Source: Cheilinus undulatus (Eukaryota; Chordata; Actinopteri; Labriformes; Labridae). Taken from it: DNA of 64,000 bases. Location of the stretch: NCBI RefSeq assembly GCF_018320785.1, contig NC_054884.1, forward strand, positions 16,741,667-16,805,666, given 5' to 3'. Below the pieces are notes generated by a model. The model was not told the DNA's origin, searched no databases, and was given only the letters and a program-made list of their open reading frames with translations. Shown piece by piece: positions 32,774 through 44,300 of this stretch (its first letter is position 1; each line of letters starts with the position of its first letter). The translations under genes and the position numbers were made by a program.

Positions 32774-35700
32774 TTAAGCCTCAGTAAAGCCCCCACTCTG
32801 CTCTTCCAGGTCAGTGCAGGGCTTCATTGCTGAGGCCGGGCCGGTCTGCTGGAAGGTGCTCAGGGTGCAGTACTCATTGCAGTACCAGGGAGGGTCCTTT
32901 TCCAGGGATGCGTGGCTGCTGAGCCAGCATCCTGAGTCTCCCTCGGTTGGACTCCCCAGCGGTGAGCTGAAGGTCAGACTCTTGAGCGAGCTCCCTGGAT
33001 ATGACAGAGCAGGAAGCATGGTGCTCACAGCGTATGGGAGACCCAGGAGAGACGTGTCAAAGCCTGGGTCGGCGATGTTGCTGTAGGTGCTGCCCTCCAT
33101 GAAATAGTGCTGACACTCTCGACTTTCCTCCTCCTCTGCCTCCTGGACATCTGCACACTTTGTCAGTGTGTCTATCTTGAGTGTTTCTTCAGCCTTTAGC
33201 GCGTCTGCTGTGTTTCCTTGTGTTACCACCCAGCTCTATAATCACAGTCATGTTCAGGGACAAAACCAAGAAGTAAGTTACTTTTTACACAACCGGCTTC
33301 AGCTTACCTTGAAATCTCCTTGGCAGTCATGATACAGGGTGTGGAAATAAGGAGCTGGAGTTGGAATGTAGGATCTTTGCCTCCACCTGTCACAGGAGGA
33401 AAATAAAAATGATACACTTTGATTTTTGGAAATGGCATTTGCATTAATGTGACGATGTATTCACTGAGAGGTAAAGATGGACCTTACTTTTTAATTGGAG
33501 CGTAGCACAGAAGTAAGGTGAGTAGCACCACCACAGCCAAAGGGATGAAAACCTTCACCCAAAATTTAGACATAATTGTGTCTGATCCAGGATCTGTACC
33601 CATAAACAGGTGATTAGATTGGAAAACAACAACATACACGTATGCAGGGGTTTATTCATGGGGGACACTCACCACTCACAGCTGGATCGGTCCTCCACTG
33701 AATCTCAGAGGACCAGTTGCTCCACTGACCCTCAAAATAAGCCTGGTCAGGACTGGAGCGCACCCTGGCACAGTACTCAGTGTCTGGTGAGAAGTGATGA
33801 TCTTTTATAGAGTAATTTGTTCTGCTTGAGATGGTGATTGTATTTGGTGGAATCTGATAGGAAATAGAGATCAAGTGAAGTTGTCAGAGTTTGTAAAGGA
33901 GGGGAAATCTTGTACGGATGCCTGTTTGTGCTCAGGCAGAGAGAATATGATATTTTTGCTCAAAAATAACCAACTTTCAGATAGTGTTACTGTTTCAGAG
34001 CACACAATTCACACTTTTTAAAGACCACTTTATCATTTTAAATATTTGTCTTCCTGGCCCCAAAGTTGCTCCAATTGTTTAATTTTTGGATATTTAATGA
34101 TATTAATGATTCTTGAGTTAAACAGGGGTTTGACTCATCGTATACTCAGAAACAGGAACCAAAAATTGGGTTTTGGCTTAAAAAATGTTATTTTAATGCT
34201 TGAACAAGTCAGCTTCATCTTTCTGAGAAGCTTTCAGACTTAAAAACAACCTTTGAATTAGTTTACATCATACAGTATATTCATTTCATTTATGCTTTAA
34301 CTTTAGTGAGGCTGAAACAATCAGTTCATAATATTTTCATAATTCAAATTTTTATTGGTTAACACCCCCAACCCCCATCCCGACCCCCGTGTAAGCACCA
34401 GAAGTTACAAATATACACCTGCAATAACAACCCCAATCCCTAAAAAGTTGGGTCTCTGTGTAAAATGTAAATAAAAACAGAATGCATGATTTGCAGATCT
34501 ATAAACCCATGTTTCATTTACAAAAGAACATAAACAATGTTAGTAAGAGCATTATTATGACTAAAAATCAATGATTCTCATCACAAAAGTCTGTTATCCA
34601 ATATATGTTAGTATTTTCATCAATTTCTTTCAGATTATTACGTGTAGGCTATTAATTTTATAAAATTATTGTTTTTATTTTACAATTTGGCTAATTTTTT
34701 TAGAGAGAAAATATAAAATGACTAAAAGTAAAGACTAAAACGTAAGGACTTTTCATCAACTAAAACTAGGAAGGGCGAACAGGACTAAAATGCATCTAAA
34801 ACTATTTTTGTCTGAAGACTAAAAATAAGACTATTAAATCTAAAATGGGCAGCCAAAATTAACACTGCATCAGACCAGAATGGGACAGCATTCCTCTCCT
34901 CAAACAAGTCTCAGCTAGCAGCTGGTCTCCTAACTTCCCAGATGTTTACAGGCTTTTGTTAAGAGAAGAGAGGATGCTTGAGAATAATACACATGGCCCT
35001 GTCCCCACTTTTTTGAGATGTGTTGCTGCCATCAAATTCAAAATAAGCTAATATTCTTTTATGAAATAGAAAAATGCCTCAGTATCAACATCTGATATGT
35101 TGTTTATGTTCTATTGTGAATTAAATGTGGGTTTATAGGATTTGCAAACCATTGCACTCTTTACATACATTTTACACAACGCCCCAGCTTTTTTTGGAAT
35201 TGGGGGTTGTAGTAATAAATATAATCTTTTCAAGGACATAGAGACCTAATTCTGCTAGTTTCAAACAGGTCTTTCATGGTTTCCTTAAAACATGTTATTC
35301 TCTCATCCCCAAACTCTTGTTTTTCTGATCATCAATATCTTACATCCAATTTGTGTCCTCTCTTGTAGTAATGGAGCTGAAACATCAGGTCATCAGTCAG
35401 AGTGGTGTACCAGCTGTATTTCTCATAGGTGCTCTCCCAGGTGAAGTGATGATCACCAGACTCATGGCTGAGGTTAAGGCAGCACGGTGCGTTTGGTTTG
35501 ACTGGTTAAAGGACACATTAAAGACCAAAACACAAGATATGTACTGGTTTTAAAGCAAAACTGTGTTATCTCTTTAAATCAATATGTTTGATGAACAGAT
35601 CAGTGTGTTTCTTACTGTTTTTGTAAGGCTTGAACTTGTCTGTCAGCAGCTCACAGCTTTCAGCTCCGTCAAGTTTGTGACAAAGAGAGAACTGATAGGT

Positions 35701-38700
35701 ATGTGTTTCAATGAAGCCATTGGGTTGATAGTCATAGTCAGGATCTGGAGTGGATATTTGAAGAGTACAGAAGTAACGCCCACCGGTCTCTATCAGCATG
35801 CATTTGAATTCATTTCTGCACAAAGAGAGAAAAAGAAACGGTACATAAACTGTGATTCTGTCCTCACATTGAGAGCTTGTTTTTGTTAACATGGACCAAT
35901 AAAAACAGGGCCCCACTTTTGAGCTCTTTCCATGACAATGAGCCAGAAGGCGCTGTTGCTGTCTGAGGTGTTCTGTGGGATGTTCAGGGAGCAGTTGATG
36001 GTGAACAAATAGTCAGTCACACACTGGAGTTTTTCATTCCCTGCTTCAAAACAAAAGAAGAAACAAACAGGAAATGTGTCACTGATCCTGGAGAAACCTC
36101 TATTATTATTACCTCATATTATTTGTAAGTGGTTAGTTTGAAAGATTTGGATAATATTCAACACTTAAATCACTGAGGATCTCTAAATACCTAAACTGCC
36201 AATGGGTAAATTTAGTCATTGTTGGAGTGCACTGATTTTCACATAGAGTGCTGATCAGTTCACCCAAAGACTTTAAACAGCTGATTACCACAGAAAAAGA
36301 AGTGGCTCACTGCTAGATGATGATCCTGCACATCCAAAATCCTCCCAGGATCGATTGCTCAGTCCTGAAACTTCTCCTCCATCAGATTCTTCTTCTATCA
36401 CATCTAATGACACTTTGACGCCCATGTTAAAGGTTAGTCAGTGATTTTTGATGAGAATGTGCAGCCATACATAGAAAGTGTTTTCATTTTCAATGTCTCT
36501 ACCTACTCGTGAAAAAGGAGGGAAATTAATGCATTCCTATGGTGTAAATTTGACCCACATGGCAGCTCCAGGTATAAATGGCCATTTATAAAATCTGGTG
36601 CCACACAGGGAAAAATCAAAGACTGGCAGACTTTAATATTTTATTAACACAAAGTTAAACAGAACTGGAAAAACAGCCAGTGTAAATTTTACTTGGTGGC
36701 ATTAGTGTTAAGAATTTTTACTTTCCAGATCAGTGATGTACAATTATTCACAGATATTCAAAGAGTATGTTACTTTTCAAGGTTAGTTTAATTATGCCGC
36801 CATACAAGGGGAGCAGAAGTTAGACGAAGCTCAGAAGTTGACAGTATGTTATGTTGGTGCTTCAATCAAAATGTTCAGGGCTAACGTCACAGCCCCCTTC
36901 GGCGTGACACCGTAGCAGGTGACCACCTAGGCACAGAACTGGCCCTTTTTTTGTAATGTATTTCATTCACTACTTAAACTTTGATCACTGTTTTGCTGCC
37001 TTGTCCAGTCCAGGAAACTTCCTGTCCAAATAAATGTTCAATGAATTGAAAAAGTTAAGCTTTGTTGTATTATTTAATCACTGACTATTGTTTCAGTATG
37101 GAATGATTCATTAACGTTTTTATTATCAAGTGTTTTTATTTCTGTTCTTTTGATCTCTATGTTCAGCACTTTGAGAGTGCTATATAAATAAACTGATTCT
37201 TCTTCTTATTATTATTATTATTATAAATTGAATTTGATATCTGGATATTGACTTTCTAATGCTACTTATTGTACTACAGCATGGACAATTTATACTTGTT
37301 CATATTCCTTTATATTCCTCTTATGTCCTATTTCATGTATTTCGTTTAATAGTTTTTAATCACTTCATTTGTCTTATTCTGTTTCCCCTCGGCTGCATTT
37401 TTACATCTTTTGTCCTCCTGGTGAGGCTTCATTGAATCTTGCCATATTTTGTTTCATTTTGTTTTGAGTTTTTTTTCCAAGGGATTTTACTACACTTTGT
37501 ACAACCTTTTTTAAAAATTGATTTTAATCTTTACAATCAAGGGGCTGCGTCAACAGTTGCGCACAAATGTATTTCCACATTGATGTCAGATGAGTATGAC
37601 ATGAATAGATAAATAAATAAGAATCTAAGGTGGAGGCATGACTGAGAGACAAGCATAAAATTAGCTTGACCATTGCTGATTCATGAATCCATCCCTTTAA
37701 AGTAGATGGGTTCAATTTCTACACGTTTTATGCCAAAACACTTCTTGGTGTAAGCTTGATATTCAGTAGCAGGCACTCTTTTCGTTATTATTGGATGTCA
37801 CAGTGAACATATGTAGGAGGAAAGAGGATTTCTAGATGATTTTTTTTTCCTTTACTTTAATGGACTAAAGAGAAACCGCACCCCAAAGAAGGTAAGTAAG
37901 GTAAGTTGGAGATGAAATAAACTGAAACCCTGGAAACCCACTGACCCACAGCCTCCATTTAGATTTTTTCTTGAAAAAAACTTTAGCTCTACAATATCTT
38001 TTCAATCAAAACAAAGATCTTTTCTTAGAAATACCTTTATGAACTGATTTTAAAGGGTGTCATACTTCACAAGGTGTCATCAGCAATGTGTCTCTAACTG
38101 ACAGCATGTCTGGCTAAACCAAACTTTCTATTTAAAAAGCTGTGCAGACTTTTCTCTTAAGTTCAAATAGACGATGTCTGAGTTCTCTAACTGTTAAAAA
38201 TAGTCATTTATTTGCCTTCTTGTGACAAAGTTCCACTCAACGATCACTTTATTAGGTACACCTGTGTTGCTGCTTATAAACCAAATTATCAAAACTAACC
38301 AATTGAATGGCAGCGACCAATGTATTCATGCATGTAGACATGCTGAAGACGATGTGCTGAAGGTAAACTGAGCATCAGAACGAGGGTGCTAATGGATGGA
38401 TATTTGAGTTACTATTTCCTTTCCATCAGCTCAAAACCAGTTCTAATGATTTTCCTCTGACCTCTGCCATCATCAAGCCATTTGACCCAGGAATTGTAGC
38501 TCCCAGGATATTTTCTCTTTTTCGGGCCATTCTCGGTAAACCCTCGTGGTGGTTGTGCATGAAAATCCCAGTAGAAAAGCATTTTGTGAAAAACTCAGTT
38601 CATCCTGTCTGTCTTACTTCAACTTCCTTCCTCATTCTGTTTGAATTTCAGCACATGGCTTGATCATGTCTGCATGCTTAAATGCATTAGCTGCTGCCAT

Positions 38701-38989
38701 GTGATTGATTTGATATTTGTGTTAATGAGCACTTGAACAGGTGTGCCTAATAAAGTGATCAGAGAGTATGGAAAAAATAATCAAATTATCCTCTTGGCTG
38801 AAAGATGGGACTCAAACTGAGTAATTAGAAAATACTCACACAGACATTACCTGAGACAGGATTTCCACGCACAAACTCCGTGTTGGCGAAAAGCTGCAGA
38901 GACACGATCAACAGCATCAGCTTCAGCCTTGGAGGAAACCACCAATCAATCAACACACCCAGTTCAGACATCTTCTCATCTCTCGACAT
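32774..38989 (-). CDS. il21r: Interleukin-21 receptor-like class I cytokine receptor, copy A
   Basis: Exons 38989-38851, 36040-35917, 35815-35616, 35501-35344, 33853-33673, 33593-33488, 33386-33308 and 33235-32774 join in phase to 482 residues. In order it shows a hydrophobic leader (LKLMLLIVSLQLF), a first fibronectin-type domain with paired cysteines (LQC, INC, YFC, SLC, ESC), the linker IKPNAPCCLNLS, a second domain ending in the class I signature WSNWS, and one membrane segment (FIPLAVVVLLTLLLCYAPI). The tail contains YFHTLYHDCQGDFKSWV. That tail block and IKP match IL-21R best among IL2RB, IL4R, IL9R and IL21R. IL-21R pairs with the common gamma chain and signals through JAK1/JAK3 and STATs in lymphocytes. 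A second in-frame ATG at 38971 has a better context. Box 1 is probably the PTPAP region. Confidence 0.85.
34424..35211. mobile_element. Common fish interspersed repeat with ttacaacccc(a)at termini
   Basis: The left end reads taacaaccccaatcc..aaaagttggg and the right end reads cccagctttttttggaattg ggggttgtag, its inverted complement. A related but shorter copy sits at the matching intron place in copy B (60,354-60,912). A piece of the same family lies at 42,740-43,870. No intact coding sequence. It is in the intron between the WSXWS exon and the preceding exon of receptor copy A. Confidence 0.65.
36240..38195. other. Intron sequence present only in receptor copy A
   Basis: Copy B passes directly from sequence matching 36,230 to sequence matching about 38,197. 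The extra 2 kb has no coding exon. At 37,143-37,225 it holds a tail reading agtgctatataaataaa followed by ATT repeats, typical of fish L2-like retroposon ends. Confidence 0.6.
37143..37225. mobile_element. 3' tail of an L2-like retroposon plus (TTA)n
   Basis: gcactttgagagtgctatat aaataaact followed by ttcttcttattattattatt is the usual 3' end of fish L2/CR1-clade elements and their SINE partners. The 5' part is absent. Confidence 0.5.
38242..38760. mobile_element. Non-autonomous element with gatcactttattaggtacacc ends (copy A)
   Basis: The left end gatcactttattaggtacac and the right end (caggtgtgcctaataaagtg atc) are inverted repeats. The interior is non-coding. The same element occurs at 62,050-62,561 in copy B at the equivalent place, so it was there before the duplication. 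Confidence 0.75.
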
Positions 38990-39397
38990 GTCTCACTCAA
39001 GTCATGCTGCTTTGAGAGCGTGTTTAATGAAGACTGAGAGAGGGAGGTATCAGTGATCACTATCACTCTCTCTCTGTGGTGGGGAGGATCTGCTGAAGGA
39101 GGGAAAGTGTGTGAAAAGGGGGCTTCAGATGAACCAAATATCACACCACAAATGATATCATGCAGCAAATGAGGTTTGTGTTTTCATAAAGTTTGGTTTA
39201 ACAACAGAACCATACATGAGCTTATCACCCATGAAATGCATTAAACTGGAAAACATTTTTACATTTATTGACAACCCTATAAAGCACTTTTGGGGAGAAC
39301 TGGAATGGTGATTGTGAGCCCAACCTTCTCATCCAACATCGGTTCCTGACCTCAAACACTCAACAGAATCCTACAGAAACACTCAAAAGTCTTGTGG

Positions 39398-41260
39398 AAA
39401 GCCTTCAAAGAAGAGTGTAGGCTCTTACAGCTGCAAAAGGGTGCCCACCTCCATATTAAAGCATACATATTTGAATGCAATATTGTGATAAGTTGCTGTA
39501 GGTGTAATAGTCGGGCGCTTGAATACTTTAGTCCATAGTCGATGTTAGAGTCATGTTTCCATTCTGCTGCCTTTTAACTTTTAAAAATAAAAAAACATAG
39601 AATATCATTTCAAAAAGAGAATTACAGTCTAGTTGCTAATAGGTCTTGCTTGCTTGCTTGCTTGCTGTTGTTTGTCATAAAAGCCATCTGTATCAATAAG
39701 AGTTCATTTCATCCTCAGATGAGTTATTACACTGCTGCAGAGCTACATATACACAACATCTACATCTAAATGCCTCCAAACATGCCAAGTCATATTTGAG
39801 GTGTTTAATGGCTTAAATTATTTGATTATATTGAATATTTCATGGAGGAAACATTGATGATCTAAGGTAAAATAAAGATTAATGATGATGTAACTGACAA
39901 GGAAAGTGTTGTGCAATGCATGAAGCAGTGAGAGGGGAATCAGACCTGTTGTGCTGATAGTGTGACAGATAACAGCTGACATGTCTTTCTCTGAGGTTTT
40001 GATTTTGATGATTAGTTGACACGCACACATACATTGAGCTGTGTCACTGTGTTAGTTGGGAAACATTATATATAGTACTGCATGAAGGATAAAGGAAATA
40101 ACTTCTAGTCTCAGGTTCTGTTGCTGCAGATTAAAAGTTGAAAGTCAATACTCACAAGAAATGATTTCTAATAGCTTTTTATAGCTTGGACAGTATTTGA
40201 GCAGGAAGCAAGTGAACAGATTGTCACCATGAAGACACTCATGGTTGATAAAATGACAAAGGTTTCAGTTTAATTTGGGTTTATGCATTTTTAAGTATGC
40301 ATTCGCTCTGATACACTTACTTCACCACAGAGCTATTTTTATTAAACTGAACCCTGAATGACTTTCTGTCTCATGTGAAACACTGTAAGCTTGTGCTGCA
40401 TGTGAACATGCATAATATGCAAAGAGGCTCTTGTTATTTTATTACACTGATGCTTTTACGTCAAGCAAGAGCAAAAAAGCCTAATCTGACTGGCTCTATC
40501 TGCAGCTTGTAGCACTTCTGCTGCATCTGATAAAAGACTTTTTTCAAGTTTTAGGTTCTTTGACAAACATGTTTCCTTTTATGTGATAAAGTATTATAAA
40601 ACAGCAGGAGATAACTAGAAATGTCAGACTGATAGAGATCAGCATCATTGAAGTTACTGTGAGGAGTTTTTAGTAGTTATAAAACCAGCAGGATTTTATA
40701 CACATCCCCTTATATGACAGACAACAGCAAAAATTTAGTGTGAGATATGTTAACTTAAAAAAGTCTGTTTTTACTATAGCATCAGGCTGCAACATAAACA
40801 CGTCTAAAAAAGGGGAGTGGGTTGAAATACTTTCTGAATGCACACTAGGAGGGGCTCCGAGGAAAAAGGCTGTGTCATGAGAGGTTGTGGTACAGATGTT
40901 AATGTATTTTTCTACATGCAAGTTCATGGTACCTGAGAAAAAAATGGGGATTATACAAAAAACCTTACTCAGATGTAAAAACCCTTTATCATCTTAGTTT
41001 AATATTAAACTGATAGTGTTTACACACAGCCATCTTCAACATTCAAATTGCACAATTCCTTTACACATCTGGCAAACATGAAAAGAAAGACCATCAAGTT
41101 AATTTAGCCATTAAATAACCGTTATGACTTCCTCCACTTTAAAATAACACTGCCCCTATTAACACATCTACAGTCTCTGAAGACAAAGAGATTGAATGCA
41201 CCAGGTAACAAAATCTTTAAAATGATCTTGTGGAAATTATGGGTACGGATGAACTTCAAG
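39398..41260. other. Gap between receptor copy A promoter and tubby gene 3' end
   Basis: Non-coding. It has the right half of an interspersed repeat shared with 63,780-63,876 and a (CTTG)n microsatellite at 39,644-39,666. Nothing else recognised. Confidence 0.5.
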
Positions 41261-41266
41261 TTTATT
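41261..41266 (-). terminator. Poly(A) signal of the tubby-family gene
   Basis: AATAAA on the - strand, about 40 bases after the TGA stop at 41307-41309. It implies a very short 3'UTR; other sites further downstream are possible. Confidence 0.45.
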
Positions 41267-41306
41267 TCATGGATCCAGTGAAGCACTTGAGGCGTATTGG
41301 CTCTGC

Positions 41307-44300
41307 TCACTCACAGGCCAGTTTACCATCAAACGATGACAGGGTGATGGCGAAGGCTTGCAGGGCACACAGAGGGAAACTGTAATCCATGGAGAATACA
41401 TCCTCTGCTACACGGCCAAACTGCATCACTATGTAGTCCTCTGGAAGAAGAGAGGGGACAGATGGCTTAATAATTTAAAAACTCTTGTTTGAAAACAAGA
41501 CACATTAAAGTAGTTAGATATTACCGTTATCAGGGTGGATGATCTGGAAGTTCTTGACAGATGCCTGGGTGACACGCCCATGAAAGTTAAGCACGTATGA
41601 CTGGGTCTGTTCGTTCCAGCTTGGGGCTTTGTTCACCAGTGTGACCAGTTTCTCTGTGTTGTTGTTGGCATGGCGAACCAGTAGAGTCTCAAGTTCCTTT
41701 AATACAGTCAGGAGAGTGGTCAGACACACTAAACTATTTTACATCAAAACAGGTTAAAAATTAGGGAGGATGTAAACATACATTTTTTGGACAGATGGAT
41801 ACTCTTTCGTCATTCTCCAGCATGCCAGGGATGATCACAGTCATTTTCCTCGGACCCTTAAAGCCCAGAACATTTGTCTCCTGTAGCATAAAAATACATT
41901 TTTTACACAGCCTTTCAATCCAATCCAATCCAATCCGCTTTATTTGTATAGCACATTTTACAAAACATTACATTTACCAAAGTGCTGAACAGTGACTAAA
42001 ACAAGTAATAACTTACGTCTTTAGTTTTTAAATACTGTCACCCTGAAAACAGACTTTCCTTTAAACACCACTATAATGTCAGGAACACATTGAAGAGGCT
42101 TAAAAGTAGGTCAAGTGAAGCAATAACCGAGACAGAGTTATGATACCAATTTTAAGATAATGGTTGCAGCATTTTATTTTTACAAAACCTCCTTCTAAGA
42201 TTAAGAAACTAGCAGATGATCTTGACACACTCTCTGCCCTACATCATATGCTACGCAGCTGTGGAGAATCACAGAGAAAGAGGGCAGGGTGGGCTGTGCC
42301 ACTCGGCGTTTTAAAAAATCTATATGCATCTATTCTCCCATTGCTTTAGTTGTACTGCAAGCTGGTAAACAATCGTGACAAGTAAAGCCATTAGCTTGCA
42401 TGTAGAAACAAAAAACGTCAGGTTTTATCAGAACTGGACAACATTTCTGTGTTAAAAGAGCAAAAAAAATCGTAGTGAAAGCTTTTGTTTGTGGATGTTT
42501 TTACTCTTCTCCTGACTGACTTGGACAAGAGTTTAATTTGCCAACTGGCTCCACTGATAGTAAACAAAGTCAGTGACTGCCTGTCATACTCACATTTATG
42601 TAGTTTACTTCCTGGGGCTGTGCATGCCTACTATATAATATGTTTTGTTGCTCTGACTGGCCTGTGGCAAATGTGACAGACAGAGTGTTTATCTAAGTAG
42701 CCTCCTAATTTTTTTAAAGGTCCTGCCCTTCTCACACACAGAATATTGACTGTTTTATTCACATAAGAACAAGTTTTATTCACAATAGAACATAAACAAC
42801 ATATCGGATGTTGAAACTGAGATATTGTACCATTTCATGAAAAAAATATTAGTTTTTAATATTAATTTTGAAATTGATGGCAGCAACACATCTCAAAAAG
42901 TATGGACAGGGCAACAAAAAGCTGGAAAAGTAAGTGGTACCGATGAAAAACAGCTGGAGGAGCATTCTGCATCTAATTAGACTACAGTAATTGGCTACAG
43001 ATTAGCAACACGATTGGTTATAGAAGGTACATTTTACAAAAGCAGAGTCTGCCAGAAGCAAAGGTTCGACAATCTGTGAAAAATGAAAAGGGAAAAATAT
43101 TCCTCAAAATAAAATTGAGAAGACTTTGATTATCCCACCATTTACAGTACATACTATTATCAGAGAAATCTCTGTGTGCAAGAGACAAGGTCAGTGGTAC
43201 TTGTGATCTTTGGGCCCTCAGGCGGCACTGCATTTAAATCCCATGATTCTGTACTGGAAATCACTGCATGGGCTCAGGAACACTTCCAAATAATTATCTA
43301 TCAACACAGTACACTGTGCCATCTACAAAGGCAAGCTAAAGCTATACCATCCAAAGAAGAAGCTGATCCAGAAATGATCCAGAAATACCGCACTCTTCTC
43401 TGGGCACAACCACAGTCCGTCGCCATGTCTTGCAAACTTAAGAGGAGAGGGACCATCCAGCTTGTTATCAGTGAACAGTTCAAAAGTCTGCATCTATGGC
43501 GGTATGGGGTTGCATTAGTGCCTATGGTGTGGGAAGATCACACATTTGGAAAGACACGATTAATGCTGAAAAGTGTAGGTTTTAGAGCAACATATGCTCT
43601 CATCCAGACAGTGTCTCTGTCAGGGGAGGCCTTGCATGTTTTAGCAAGACAATGCTAAAACAAATGCTGCATCCATTACAAAAGCATGGGTCTACAGTAG
43701 AAGAGTCTGGGTGCAGAGCTTTCCTGCCTGTAGTCCAGACCTTTCAACAATAGAAAACATTTGGGCACTCACACATGACCAACGACTGAACCACAGTCCA
43801 CCAGTTTAAAACCACAGACTCTGAAGCATGGACATGGTCTCAGTGTTTTCACCCTCTGGTTTTTGAAGAGGCATTTTGAAGCCCAGTAATAGAGGTAACT
43901 AATATTTTGATAATGCTAAATCTACCAAACATTCAGTCAATCTAGTAACAAAGATGTGGAGTTAAGGTTGTCCTTAAGCCTCCCAGCAGACAGTGGCGAT
44001 ATGCCTGATTGTGCATCACTGCAGCTATTACTATGCATTTTCATGCATAACTCTGGGCTTCAATAAGTCAAATCAGGAGTTACAAAAACCACCCCCCTTT
44101 GGAGTTTTGTAAACATAAAGACCAAAAGCATCTTCACCAGGCAGTAAACATGTTAATGTTTGCTGTAAAAACTATCATGTTAATATGGGGACATTTGCTG
44201 CCAGCCTCAAGTAAATATGTAGAAAAGGCCCCAAAGTTTCTTAAAGCTTAAGTTTCTGCTGTTCAATATGTTGATAGATTGCTATTAGGTCCCCTTAGTG

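Larger units (their letters stand above)
31250..39397. repeat. Segmental duplication, copy A
   Basis: From a poly-T tract near 31,230-31,250 the sequence matches 57,178 onward (agt-ggtaagatcatc, ctaatcatgggtatttt). The match runs in patches to 39,397, which pairs with 63,876. It carries receptor copy A and its promoter. Compared with copy B it has an extra 521-bp element (31,716-32,236) and about 2 kb of extra intron (36,240-38,195). It lacks about 0.7 kb found near copy B's right edge. Confidence 0.85.

Noticed and set aside
32814-33086. Long open frames on the + strand opposite the last receptor exon (also at 58,594-58,866)
   Set aside because: They mirror the GC-rich coding exon on the - strand, repeat in both duplicates for that reason and have no splice or start support.
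43176-43658. A 160-codon open frame on the + strand
   Set aside because: It falls in a widespread interspersed repeat also present at 34.4 and 60.4 kb and lies inside an intron of the - strand tubby-family gene; no recognisable domain.
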